DNA from: Hofstenia miamia
Taxonomy: Eukaryota; Xenacoelomorpha; Acoela
Length of the DNA stretch: 64,000 bases
Direction of reading: 5' to 3'
NCBI GenBank assembly: GCA_004352715.1
Contig: SCFE01000001.1
Location: forward strand, 3,941,520-4,005,519
Part shown: positions 10,414 through 19,964 of the stretch, in pieces
How the letters are laid out: every line of letters begins with the position of its first letter
Numbering within the stretch: the first letter of the stretch is position 1
Notes under the pieces: generated by a model
Seen by the model: the letters and a program-made list of their open reading frames with translations, nothing else
Told to the model about the DNA's origin: nothing
Databases searched by the model: none
Position numbers and translations under genes: made by a program

Positions 10414-12271
10414 ATTGGCAACCAGAACCGAACTCGATCCTTCACTACCACAGGAACCTCCATGTAGTACGCCGTTGCACACGTTATGGGATGCTCCGGA
10501 AGATAATCTCTTTGTCCGTCTCTTTGATGATTCTATCTCCACTATCACTCTCGCATCGCCTCAGGTATTCTCCACTATTAGCACCTTGCATGTATCCGTA
10601 CCTTCACACGAATTTTCATTTACACAACTTTTTAATTCTCGTTCTAACTCGCAAACTGAAATTAGGGAACTTTCAACTTTAGTACCATTAATTGATTTAA
10701 GTTTATTAATGCATATTAATAATCTCGCAGACAGATTGCCCTTATCCGCGCAGCAAAAATTTCTAGATTATTTTACAAGCATCTCAGATTTACCTCGAGC
10801 CATTATTACGTTACGAATTAATAGTTTTTTACATAAGTTAGGCATCCTAGACACTTCACAGACAGAGGATAATAATGCTTCGCAAAATGGCACAGACCCG
10901 CATCAGGACTCCATTATTGAGAATTTTTCTGAAAACATGCAACAAGAGGAGTTTATGGAATTATCCGATATTGAACATTGTGCTCTGGACCCAGCTCACG
11001 AACCGTCTTATTCTTTTCCACAAATTGAGCTAGATTGGGATCGGTTGTTTCATGAACTAAGTATTCAGGATAGATTTTCCTTTTTAAAAGCGCCTGTTAT
11101 TTCATTGTCAAGATTTCAGCCTTTTGTTATTAAAAAGCCTTATACGTTTTCACCTCTAATCATGAAGCACCTTTTAAGCCAAGTTAATGCATTACTCTCG
11201 GCTAAAATAATTGAGAAATCATCCAGATCGCCATTCACATTTGGTATATTCGCCGTGCCTAACTCTAGGACCAAAGTAAGGATGGTTATTGACTATTCAC
11301 CGATATCTCGTAATTGTACCCGACCGTCTTTCTATCTTTCGCCCAACGCTAGAGTTTTACAGTACCATGAGCCCAGTCCTAGCCATGTTGCCATAATTAT
11401 AGACTTGTCAGCAGCATTTTATCACATTAACTTGCCAGTTTCACAACGATATAAAACAGTTTTTCTTGCGCCAGATGGCCAACGTTACAGTTTCTCTAAA
11501 ATACCAATAGGTCTTCCGATAGCGCCTTTTCTTTGTCAAATGTTCGTAAATGCCTTGATTTTTCCTATTAGGAGATTTTGATCCTTAGCTTGGGGCCATA
11601 TTGACAATATAACTCTCATCTTTCATCCACAATTTTTACCAGAAATTAGGACACATATTGACCTGTTGCAGCGCTTAGGTATCAGATTTGCCGAGGATAA
11701 GTGTAGTTTTTCACCAGTTTCAATTTTTGAGGCGTTAGGCTTGTTAGTTGATTTGCCACAACAAAAAGTACGTCTTACAACAGTTAAAGAATTTGTGCTC
11801 ACCAAGTTGATTACTACGATTCCTTCGGTGTTGACAGTTAAACAGTATCAGAGGTGGTTAGGTCACTTGGCCTTCTCTTGGCCCATTATTGGGCCCAGGG
11901 GGCTGGTAAAACAACTAGTAGCTGACACAAAATTTAACGAGATTCGTAATTTGCTAATAATTCAATTTTTTTACCTTATGTCACAAAAAGTGCTTAGCTG
12001 GAAACGGCCTTTAGGACACGAACGATATCTGATTTACACAGACGCGTCTGACACACAACTAGGACTCACTTTTATCTCGCCTATGCATTTAAATTTACCA
12101 CCACAGAATTTATCTAATAGACTGGATCACGCACTTGCAGATTTACACATTTACCAGAAGGAGATGATGGCGCATTATTTTGGATGTCTTGAAGCTTACC
12201 CCTCATCACGCATACTTATCAATTCGCAACCCTTGGCTTTGGCAGCACAAAAGGAAAGGTTATTTCTCTAG
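10103..12271 (+). pseudogene. Polymerase (RT-RNase H) of hepadnavirus-related type, with stop and frameshift
   Basis: One frame runs from 10103 to the TAG at 12269-12271, broken once by TGA at 11579-11581. About 300 residues of unassigned N-terminal region, without recognisable protease, come first. The RT follows: DYSPISR at 11291, DLSAAFYHI at 11402, KIPIGLPIAPFL near 11500. The catalytic YxDD position reads HIDN (11597-11608), only 15 bases after the stop. A thumb-like segment (QRWLGHLAFSWP) and an RNase H start (YTDASDTQLG) come next. RNase H similarity seems to continue in another frame after an indel near 12255, to about 12395. The N-terminal third overlaps the core frame, as in hepadnaviruses. 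The copy is inactive: premature stop, degraded active site, frameshift. Confidence 0.72.
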
Positions 12272-12495
12272 ATCTACCGGCGGTGGCACAAGCAATCAAT
12301 ATTCTTCTACATTTCAAGCAGTTGTAAGTCGCACGGATTCACCTTCACGAATGGACTTTTATGATTACAGATTTTTATCTAGTGCTGATATCTAAACTTT
12401 TCATTACTGCAATTTTGGATGTGTAGTGTATAAACATGGGTTAAAAATTGTAAACAATTTAGTTCGTTTTATATTTTTGTATCAAACAGTATTGG

Positions 12496-12508
12496 AATAA
12501 ATAAATAA
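12496..12508 (+). terminator. Polyadenylation signal run (AATAAATAAATAA)
   Basis: Overlapping AATAAA hexamers about 100 bp beyond the last RNase H-like sequence, well placed to end the retroelement transcript. Confidence 0.5.
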
Positions 12509-12513
12509 CAATA

Positions 12514-12530
12514 CATGCCCAGTAGGCATG
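12514..12530. repeat. Small hairpin after the polyadenylation signal
   Basis: CATGCC-CAGTA-GGCATG, with six paired bases each side and a five-base loop, starts six bases after the AATAAA run. It could be a structural 3' element of the retroelement or chance. Confidence 0.4.
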
Positions 12531-12847
12531 CGCCTTGGCAAATGGAAATCAGTCACGAACACTCTTATTAAAAAGGAGCGGTTTCCGAGCTGGCTTGAAC
12601 GCATTGAGGCCGAAATCTTATGCCAAACAACGTTGAATTGTGCATACACTTGGTGTTGGGGTAATACCGGATATTAAGCGGGGACTGTATATATTTAATA
12701 TTGCAAAGGCAGTGACCACTACAGTAGTCACAAGAAAACAGCATAAACACATAATATATTGTTATAATTCAAAAACAAAATAATTACTCAATATACTCAA
12801 AAGAATATTTTGTAATATAGATGTTGTATGTATAAGTCACAATAAAC
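12531..12847. other. No gene recognised
   Basis: A short stretch of moderate GC at 12560-12700 without a convincing frame, then AT-rich DNA. Confidence 0.5.
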
Positions 12848-13187
12848 TTTACTAAATTTCCCTAATTTTAAAACTCCAAATTTTCATAGTAATCGAAACT
12901 TAGTTATAAGGGAAGCAAAATCTAAGAAAAATGATAGAGGAATATTAAGATTTGAATAACTAGGTACAAAAAATCTACATATTTTATACATCTAAAATAA
13001 ATTCACAGATATTGGCGTCTTACACAAATAACTGTTATTAAACGATGAAAATATTGTCGGCAAATTTAAATGATGAATACTAAATGACGCGGTAAATCTA
13101 ATGCATGTTAAGAAAACATGAATATAACACATTATAATAAAAGAACGCCATTCTTATTTCGTACATTAACCCGGATTACATTAATTG
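12848..13187 (+). repeat. 340-bp block, first copy, abutting an assembly gap
   Basis: The same 340 bases occur at 14541-14880 with no difference I could see. The first copy ends exactly at the run of N. It contains no gene. Confidence 0.95.
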
Positions 13188-14187
13188 NNNNNNNNNNNNN
13201 NNNNNNNNNNNNNNNNNNNNNNNNNNNNNNNNNNNNNNNNNNNNNNNNNNNNNNNNNNNNNNNNNNNNNNNNNNNNNNNNNNNNNNNNNNNNNNNNNNNN
13301 NNNNNNNNNNNNNNNNNNNNNNNNNNNNNNNNNNNNNNNNNNNNNNNNNNNNNNNNNNNNNNNNNNNNNNNNNNNNNNNNNNNNNNNNNNNNNNNNNNNN
13401 NNNNNNNNNNNNNNNNNNNNNNNNNNNNNNNNNNNNNNNNNNNNNNNNNNNNNNNNNNNNNNNNNNNNNNNNNNNNNNNNNNNNNNNNNNNNNNNNNNNN
13501 NNNNNNNNNNNNNNNNNNNNNNNNNNNNNNNNNNNNNNNNNNNNNNNNNNNNNNNNNNNNNNNNNNNNNNNNNNNNNNNNNNNNNNNNNNNNNNNNNNNN
13601 NNNNNNNNNNNNNNNNNNNNNNNNNNNNNNNNNNNNNNNNNNNNNNNNNNNNNNNNNNNNNNNNNNNNNNNNNNNNNNNNNNNNNNNNNNNNNNNNNNNN
13701 NNNNNNNNNNNNNNNNNNNNNNNNNNNNNNNNNNNNNNNNNNNNNNNNNNNNNNNNNNNNNNNNNNNNNNNNNNNNNNNNNNNNNNNNNNNNNNNNNNNN
13801 NNNNNNNNNNNNNNNNNNNNNNNNNNNNNNNNNNNNNNNNNNNNNNNNNNNNNNNNNNNNNNNNNNNNNNNNNNNNNNNNNNNNNNNNNNNNNNNNNNNN
13901 NNNNNNNNNNNNNNNNNNNNNNNNNNNNNNNNNNNNNNNNNNNNNNNNNNNNNNNNNNNNNNNNNNNNNNNNNNNNNNNNNNNNNNNNNNNNNNNNNNNN
14001 NNNNNNNNNNNNNNNNNNNNNNNNNNNNNNNNNNNNNNNNNNNNNNNNNNNNNNNNNNNNNNNNNNNNNNNNNNNNNNNNNNNNNNNNNNNNNNNNNNNN
14101 NNNNNNNNNNNNNNNNNNNNNNNNNNNNNNNNNNNNNNNNNNNNNNNNNNNNNNNNNNNNNNNNNNNNNNNNNNNNNNNNNNNNNNN
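13188..14187. other. Assembly gap (1000 N)
   Basis: Exactly 1000 undetermined bases, a conventional placeholder. Frames spanning it are artefacts. Confidence 1.
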
Positions 14188-14540
14188 TGTTCCCATGGCA
14201 ACAAATTTCCGATTCCTCCGACATTTTGTTTTTTCAACGTTAGAACAATAACTAATTTTTCTCACCTTCTAAAAATTAATGCAAAACTTCCGCTTATTCA
14301 TGCCTTATTCTTAAGTCATCTAAAGTATGCTTGAATACTATATACAGGAATTGACACACACTATCTTAGAAAATTTGAAATACAAACAAATTGGGCAATT
14401 AATATTACATTAGGCCGAATGAAGAAAAAACGATCAGTTTACGATGAATTAAAAGGAAACTTTTCGAAGCTAATAATGACAATTTATAAAACATCTTTAT
14501 GTACGTTTTCAAAAAATTCTTAAAAAATTGCTCCTTAAAA
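14188..14540. other. AT-rich DNA, no gene
   Basis: Unique AT-rich sequence between the gap and the second copy of the 340-bp block. Confidence 0.6.
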
Positions 14541-14880
14541 TTTACTAAATTTCCCTAATTTTAAAACTCCAAATTTTCATAGTAATCGAAACTTAGTTAT
14601 AAGGGAAGCAAAATCTAAGAAAAATGATAGAGGAATATTAAGATTTGAATAACTAGGTACAAAAAATCTACATATTTTATACATCTAAAATAAATTCACA
14701 GATATTGGCGTCTTACACAAATAACTGTTATTAAACGATGAAAATATTGTCGGCAAATTTAAATGATGAATACTAAATGACGCGGTAAATCTAATGCATG
14801 TTAAGAAAACATGAATATAACACATTATAATAAAAGAACGCCATTCTTATTTCGTACATTAACCCGGATTACATTAATTG
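14541..14880 (+). repeat. 340-bp block, second copy
   Basis: Identical to 12848-13187. The second copy continues directly into a LINE fragment, suggesting that the first copy is the same locus cut short at the gap. Confidence 0.95.
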
Positions 14881-15457
14881 AGGAATTTTCTTCTTAATTT
14901 AGGAAATGGGGAACAACGAACATCGTAATCTCTGTTGGTGGCTTTCCTATTCCTTGTTCCACTCCATGGAACCTTTCCAGAAGCGTCCCTTCAAATGGAT
15001 CTCTACCTTGCCATACAAAGACGCCCTTCTCAAATTCTTCACTCTCTCGCTGTTACTACTTCCATGTTTTCTATCTCCTCCTGTTCAATCGACTGCTCAC
15101 TCGCAAATTGGATGTTGATCCGCTTGATTTCATTAAATTCTCTAATTTCCACTCCACTCGCTCGGATGATGTCACTTTCTCCATTCGTCGTCCAAGAAAC
15201 ATCGCACCCTTCACTCATTTTTCAATCGTGATTTTATTGCTGCTAATTACATCTTGACTCTCAACCCTCCAACAGCGATTGATTTCTTTTCCACGCCGCC
15301 GAGCTTTAAGAAATCTTTGATGTCTTTCCTCTTTCTGAACCCTTCTCCTACTCTTCAATCTGCTCCTATTTCATCTCCTGCGACTGTCCTCGCTGCCGTA
15401 AAACGTGACTTGTTTTTATTTTTTTGCAGAGTATTCCTTCAACTGCTGAATATAGTC

Positions 15458-15517
<60 letters not shown>
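14881..15517 (+). pseudogene. 5'-truncated LINE: RT C-terminus with (ATT)n tail
   Basis: Only the 3' part of a non-LTR retrotransposon remains. The frame from 14906 includes FQKRPFKWISTLPYKDALL, typical of the region after the RT catalytic domain. It then shifts frame near 15050-15120 and reads through recognisable remnants to the 3' UTR and an (ATT)n tail. A related, better preserved copy lies on the minus strand at 42265-42942 (matching segment FQKRAFKWISPLPYKDALL). The 5' truncation is normal for target-primed reverse transcription. The clade was not determined. Confidence 0.75.
15459..15517 (+). repeat. (ATT)n microsatellite, LINE tail
   Basis: About 19 ATT units, forming the 3' end of the LINE fragment. 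Confidence 0.95.
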
Positions 15518-15945
15518 GTGTTATTTTTTTTACAATAGTTTATAAAATTTGCTGGTTCGGGAATGTGTTGATAGCATTATAAATGACATAGACCTGGAAA
15601 AAGAATATTTGAAAAACGCTATCCACTTTAATTTAATCCGTATATTTCAATTAAAACATTTCAAAACAAATTGAAAAAAATATATTAGGAAGGTAACATT
15701 AGCAACTTTAGTTGCCATTCGTCATTAATGGATTAATATATATGAAATCAGTTTATAAAATTAGTTAAAAATGTCAAATTTCATCAAGCGATATTCGTAC
15801 ATGAAGAAATGGCAACGATGAAGAGTTTTATGGATTTGCTTGTCACGAGATGTTTACACAAAAATAATCAGTTGGTGAAGATAATTGTGATAATGTATTA
15901 GAGTTGAATGATATTTTTCGATTTCAATTTTCTGTGAAACATGGC
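15518..15945. other. No gene recognised
   Basis: AT-rich DNA between the LINE tail and the Gypsy-like element. Confidence 0.5.
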
Positions 15946-16058
15946 TTGACACAGCAAATATTTGAAAAAATGACCCAAATTGTTTAACGATTACTGACTG
16001 CTGGGGACGTGACTGAATACCACTATATGAAGTACTATTAGGTTTGAGTTCTGCAAGT

Positions 16059-16163
16059 TGTAATATCGAAATTTTTTATTAACTAAATTGTAAAAGGAAA
16101 TTTTATAAATTATAGAGAATAAGTACGATTAGATAAATATATTTGTGTAGTGTTTAACTTTAC
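16059..16163 (+). repeat. LTR-like block shared with 43446-43549
   Basis: A block from TAACTAAATTG to TTTAACTTTA is about 90 percent similar by eye to the one after integrase at 43.45 kb. Here the adjoining ACAGCAAATA...TTTTTTAT block lies before it; at 43.5 kb that block lies after it. Confidence 0.6.
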
Positions 16164-16167
16164 ATTT

Positions 16168-16185
16168 TGGCACAGCTAGCAGGTT
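16168..16185 (+). promoter_or_regulatory. Probable primer-binding site of the Gypsy element
   Basis: TGGCACAGCTAGCAGG starts just after the LTR-like end and 19 bases before the gag ATG. TGG starts are usual for sites pairing with a tRNA CCA end. The tRNA was not identified. Confidence 0.45.
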
Positions 16186-16186
16186 C

Positions 16187-16866
16187 ATGGTGTCTGTTAC
16201 GATATTACCAAAGTTACGAAAATTTGAATGTTATGAAGATTGGAAGCAGGAATTTGTTGCCTTTATTGAGGTAATTACAGACACAATAGAGGATGAATTT
16301 GTCTCAAAAAAGACATTTAAATTGTTGAAACTAGCTATTCAAATATAGATATAGTAAATAATCGAACAACTTTCAACTCTCTTTTCTAAAAATTGGATGA
16401 TTTTCATAGAGAGAAACTGCGACCACCCAAACCACTTGACAATTTATCATCATTAAAATTGTCTAATATTGATGGAACAGTGAGAGAATATTTCCACATG
16501 TGCAAAAGAAAGGCAGCATTTATATCTGATGAAGTAAGTCGAAAAGAACTGCTAAAATGGTTCATATTAGACCAGATATCTACAACATTACAGAGCTTGC
16601 TGCGAAATGAATCGTATGAAACACTATTAGAAAAATTAGCTGCCGCTCCTAAAAAATGCAGCATGTGAATAAGATTCGTCATTAACAGCGGGAACATTCA
16701 AAAAAAGTACTAAACAAAGTAGAAATAATAATCGAGAAAACAGGAATAAATATATTCATGCAAATAAAATTCAATGCTATAGATGTGGCGGCTGGGGTAA
16801 TATTGCTCGGAATTGTTCTACAAGCATTGGTGCATCTTCGTTTCAGGGAAACTCCAATCGGTTGTA
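16187..16866 (+). pseudogene. Gypsy gag with CCHC zinc knuckle, broken
   Basis: Starts at ATG 16187 (MVSVTILPKLRKFECYEDWK) and is interrupted by stops near 16348. A long intact stretch at 16393-16668 (DDFHREKLRPPKPLDNLSS, ending in an Ala-rich segment) looks like a capsid region. A zinc knuckle lies at 16775-16816, CYRCGGWGNIARNC, in which the usual His is replaced by Asn. Gag packages the element RNA. This copy has several stops and frame changes. Confidence 0.7.
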
Positions 16867-17178
16867 GGTGTGGCTCTGCTTTCAACCTCGATCAAAGGGC
16901 CTCAATCTGTTTAGACAAGTAATGTGAATGTTTTGGACTGATTGATACTATAGCAGCAGCTTCCTTTATTTCTAAAGGAATTATTTCACATCAGTTGAAG
17001 TGTCCAAAGAATGGCGGTGTATTTAATTCAGTTATAGGTAGTACTTTAACATGCAAATATAATGTAGATTTGGAATTTTCAGTATATGATACTAGAAGTT
17101 ATGCCATTTAGTCGTACAAATGCACAATCAACATTTAATCGTCTAATGCAACGGGTGTCAACTTGATTTAGAGCTGTA
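16867..17178 (+). pseudogene. Gypsy protease/RT remnant
   Basis: Mostly unreadable. The end, 17097-17160, reads MPFSRTNAQSTFNRLMQ, matching the RT motif normally written MPFGLTNAP. The catalytic part of RT is missing, so a large deletion precedes this point. The remnant is cut by a hAT MITE starting at 17179. Confidence 0.6.
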
Positions 17179-17378
17179 CAAGGCTGTAGCCACGGGGGCC
17201 AGGGGGCACGGTCCCCCTGGGAAAATCTGTGCCCCCCTGAGAAAAATGTAAGCAGTAGTGCCAAAAAAATATAAAAGGGCCCCCCTTTGAACATTTAAAA
17301 ACACACCACTAATTAGCTTTCAATATATCATTACGTCATAGGTGTGCCCCCTGGGGATTTGGTCTGGCTACAGGCTTG
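17179..17378. mobile_element. hAT MITE, family A (200 bp)
   Basis: Terminal inverted repeats CAAGGCTGTAGCC and (reverse complement of the right end) CAAGCCTGTAGCC. Flanked by a perfect 8-bp duplication GAGCTGTA at 17171-17178 and 17379-17386. The interior has G- and C-rich arms (GGGGGCACGG, CCCCCTGG). It splits the Gypsy coding sequence, so it inserted later. Confidence 0.9.
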
Positions 17379-17386
17379 GAGCTGTA

Positions 17387-17466
17387 CAAACTTGGGCAAA
17401 ACCATGTAATTTAAAAGAACTGCAAAAATTTCTGAGATTAGACAACTACTATTGCTAACCACTAAG
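17387..17466 (+). pseudogene. Gypsy RT thumb remnant between two MITEs
   Basis: Reads KELQKFLRLDNYYC, the region linking RT and RNase H in Gypsy polymerases. It continues on the far side of the second MITE with LNDLTK and then the RNase H. Confidence 0.7.
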
Positions 17467-17859
17467 CAGAGTTGGCCAATAAAAACATGTCTTGTTTAAA
17501 CACAGTTATTATTTGATGTTTAAAACAGTCGTGCAATTAATGCGCCATGTGTTAGTTTGATTACATTCTTATTGGTCTTAATCACAGTTTTGTTTACACT
17601 CTTATTGTTCCTAATCACAGTACATGTACATTGTTGTCAGTTATTTAATGATGTCTGTTCCTGAAGTTGGTCGCAAACGAGATAATATCTGTGGGCAGAA
17701 ATCTGGCCTTAACAACAAAAAACTGAAAAACTAGCAATTTGTATGAGATGCTTATTGAAATATATTCTTGGAATAAAACGCATGTTTTAAAAACTTTAAA
17801 ACGTTTAAATCAGTTTAAAACGTTTTTTATTAATTAAAAACACTTGTTGACCAACCCTA
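17467..17859. mobile_element. hAT MITE, family B (393 bp)
   Basis: Ends are CAGAGTTGGCCAA and, reverse complemented, TAGGGTTGGTCAA. The flanking 8-bp duplication is CCACTAAG / CCACTAAA (7 of 8). The interior carries repeated TTTAAAACGTTT-like sequence. Related ends occur at 35869 and 37084. Confidence 0.75.
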
Positions 17860-17887
17860 CCACTAAATGACCTTACCAAATAAGATA

Positions 17888-18632
17888 TTCGTTTTGAATG
17901 GAATGAAAAAGCATGTTCAGCATTTCGAGAATTGAAAAAACAACTTACAAGTTCATGTTTGCTCAGTTATCCAGATTTACAAAAAATATTTGTTTTAGCA
18001 CAGATGCTTCAGGAGACGCCAGTTGGGCGGTACTTTCACAGGAAGGCAAACCCATTTGGTATACTAATCGCAAACTATTTGTGAAAAGAATTATTTCACT
18101 ATTGAAAGATAAGCCCTTGCACTATGGTGGTGCCACAAATTTATGGTCTACACTGATCATCAACCATTACTAAGGGAAAGAACTTCGAACAAAATCCCAA
18201 ATTGAGTGAATATGATTTGAACTGCGGATTCGTACTGGAAAATATAATAGTAATGCGATGCATTATTAAAAATTCCTGTAGCTTGTAGTATTTAAATATT
18301 AGAATCGGATAATCATAATAAATTTTATAATTATCAAAAATTATGTCAGCAATAGCAAACAAAACTCCTCCAAGCAATTTAAAGTATAGCAAACCGTTGG
18401 TACATTTTGTAAGAAATTGGCATAAGTTTGATTTTGATGGGAACCACTGCGTGAGATATCAGGGTAAATTGGTTGTTGCTGAAAAATTTAAACTAAATTC
18501 TTGAGAGCTTATGATGATTTGGGCCATTTTGAATATCGCAAAGCTGTATTACGCTGCTATTGGTGGTATGGGATGCCATCACAATTATGATACAGCTTTA
18601 AGGTATGAGGCATATGAAAGACAACTGCTGCG
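17888..18632 (+). pseudogene. Gypsy RNase H and integrase zinc domain, broken
   Basis: RNase H starts FEWNEKACSAFRELKKQL and contains a TDASGDASWAVLSQ motif (the TDAS active-site block), then YTDHQP-like sequence. It continues to an SEYD...RTGKYNSNA segment. The integrase N-terminal zinc region follows at about 18420-18620 (DDLGHFEYRK, WWYGMPSQ). At least three frame changes are needed to follow it. It ends at the (AAT)n tract. Confidence 0.75.
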
Positions 18633-18640
18633 GTTAAACC

Positions 18641-18641
<1 letters not shown>

Positions 18642-18682
<41 letters not shown>
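18642..18682 (+). repeat. (AAT)n microsatellite before an R2-like LINE
   Basis: About 13 AAT units between the Gypsy remnant and the tRNA-like head of the LINE. The 3' tail of the second copy of the same LINE is also (AAT)n. Confidence 0.95.
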
Positions 18683-18683
<1 letters not shown>

Positions 18684-18756
18684 GGCCCTAGTGGCCAAGG
18701 GGTAAAAGGCTAGACTGGGACCGCGAGGACCCGTGTTCGAGCCCGCCCCCGACCCT
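18683..18756 (+). promoter_or_regulatory. tRNA-like head with pol III box A and box B
   Basis: Box A TGGCCAAGGGG at 18692-18702 and box B TGTTCGAGCCC at 18734-18744, about 32 bases apart. A D-arm-like GGCC...GGCT lies around box A. The acceptor stem pairs poorly, so this is not a functional tRNA gene. It resembles the head of a tRNA-derived SINE and probably supplies an internal promoter to the LINE. Confidence 0.65.
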
Positions 18757-18763
18757 ACCTTCA

Positions 18764-19595
18764 ATGATAGTGAAACCGAAAGAAAAGGCCCTCAGTCCCC
18801 GGCAGGCCTTAAATGGTCAGAGGGTGCGAAGAATCTCCGGTCAGGTGGACTCCACAATCGGGAGTGTGGACTCGAGAAGTGGCAGTATAGGATCCACACA
18901 GACCAATGGACAACGGCACAAATGGACAGATGAGCAGAACAGAACAGCATTGGAGTGTTGCAGAAGAAGCAGGTCATATGAGAGGGGTTACAGGAAGAGA
19001 ATGTTGGAAGAATGGAGGAAGGCAGGAACGGGATTTGAAGTTACAGAGCAGAGGCTTGCAGGACAAGTGCGAAAGTTACAGTTGGATGAGAGTAAAGGGA
19101 AATTTGAACGGGCTAAGCAAAGGGAAGATGAAGTGATAGACGTTGAGAAAGAAGTGGCAGAAGCAGCAGAACCAGTGGACGCAGAAATTGAAGCAGCAAT
19201 CAAGGAAAAGATGAGGAAAGAAATAGGTGAGAGAGGAGTTAAGAAAAACAAGTTAGCAGTAGAGAAAGCAAAGGTCAATAAAGTGTTGGAGAAGATCGAT
19301 GCTAGGAGTGTCACAGAAGTAAATAGCTTAGTGTATGCAGGCGCATGGGAAGTGCTGAAAAATGTCGGCATGGACATGAAGAAGAAAAGGCGACAAGAAG
19401 ATAAGAGAGACAGAAAGCCAGCATGGGAAAGAAGAATTGAGAATAAAGTGGCAAAGTTTAGGCAGCAAATAGGGAAGTTCAGGACAAGTAAGGCGGTGCA
19501 GGACAGGTGCAGGGTAGGTAAAGGGAAGACTATAGAAACTGCAAGAGAAGAGCTAAAGCAGAGATTAGTTGCAGAAGCTGAGAAACTAAGAAAAT
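18764..19595 (+). pseudogene. R2-like LINE copy 1: N-terminal region with Myb-like domain
   Basis: An open frame of about 275 residues without its RT. Residues around 45-100 (KWTDEQNRTALECCRRSRS, then GYRKRMLEEWRKAG, then VTEQRLAGQVRKLQ) match the Myb-like DNA-binding helices at the N-terminus of R2-type elements. A long charged coiled-coil-like stretch follows (Glu/Lys-rich). In R2-type LINEs this part binds target DNA. The frame runs into a TA repeat with one undetermined base at 19597. The start was chosen by position; upstream codons are also open. Confidence 0.7.
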
Positions 19596-19964
19596 NTATA
19601 TATATATATATATAGGAGCCGTGAATGCAGTGAAATGCTATTTATTTTATTTATATTAATAGGATTCATATATAGGAATTTCCTATTAATAAATTTATAT
19701 ATATAAATATATATATATATATTAATATTAATACGATTCCTATATAGGATTATAAATATGGACAACTCTGTACACAGGACTAGATGAGATATAGCTAGAT
19801 GCTAAATCTAAATGTCACTTGTTTGTGATCGAAATGAATGCTGCTACAGTAAGCCAACCAACAGTTAATACTTTTACACGTGTTTGCTTAAAATTCACGG
19901 CGAGCCGAGCCCGAGCTTGAACAAAGCTCGCGAGCCCTCGCAGGGGCCTACCTGAAGAGGTATG
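19596..19964. other. Inserted or replaced segment inside LINE copy 1
   Basis: TA repeats (19596-19615, 19680-19725), a motif related to AGGATTCATATATAGGAA, and a GC-rich end with GAGCCGAGCCCGAGCTTG and CTCGCGAGCC. Similar CGAGCCGAGC sequence opens the far side of the next gap (21732). No gene. One undetermined base at 19597. Confidence 0.6.

Larger units (their letters stand above)
9921..12530 (+). mobile_element. Hepadnavirus-related retroelement (endogenous, defective)
   Basis: A compact unit of about 2.6 kb with a core/Gag-like frame, an overlapping polymerase frame, a polyadenylation signal run (12496-12508) and a small hairpin (12514-12530). No protease, integrase, tyrosine recombinase or long terminal repeat is evident. 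RT motifs (DYSPISR, DLSAAFYHI, KIPIGLPIAPFL) are closer to hepadnavirus and nackednavirus polymerases than to those I associate with Gypsy, BEL or DIRS elements. The alternative is an unusual DIRS-like element that has lost its recombinase. Neither end of the insertion could be fixed. The copy carries frameshifts and one internal stop, so it is not functional as it stands. Similar hepadnavirus-related retroelements have been reported from animal genomes, from memory and without a citation. Confidence 0.7.
15946..18632 (+). mobile_element. Gypsy-like LTR retrotransposon, 5' half, decayed
   Basis: In order: an LTR-like end (to about 16163), a tRNA-primer-site-like TGGCACAGCTAGCAGG, gag with a CCHC knuckle, a scrap of RT, RNase H, and the zinc-binding start of integrase (HFEYRKAVLRCYWWYGM, about 18530). 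Most of protease and RT is deleted. Two hAT MITEs are inserted at 17179-17378 and 17467-17859. The element stops near 18632 at an (AAT)n tract followed by an R2-like LINE. A matching integrase core and LTR occur at 42943-43680 in the same orientation. Heavily mutated and not functional. Confidence 0.8.

Noticed and set aside
9921-12530. DIRS-type retrotransposon
   Set aside because: No tyrosine recombinase frame or split inverted termini seen, and the RT blocks fit hepadnavirus relatives better; kept as the main alternative.
13118-14265. Long open frames across 13.1-14.3 kb on both strands
   Set aside because: They consist almost entirely of undetermined bases in the gap.
18683-18756. A functional tRNA gene
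   Set aside because: Boxes A and B are present, but the acceptor and anticodon stems do not fold convincingly and it is joined to a LINE; called a tRNA-like promoter instead.
18988-19377. Ser/Leu-rich minus-strand frames under both R2-like LINE copies (also 20180-20692, 39553-40306, 40982-41494, 41683-42213)
   Set aside because: Antisense of Lys/Glu-rich coding sequence; they appear in both copies because the element is repeated.
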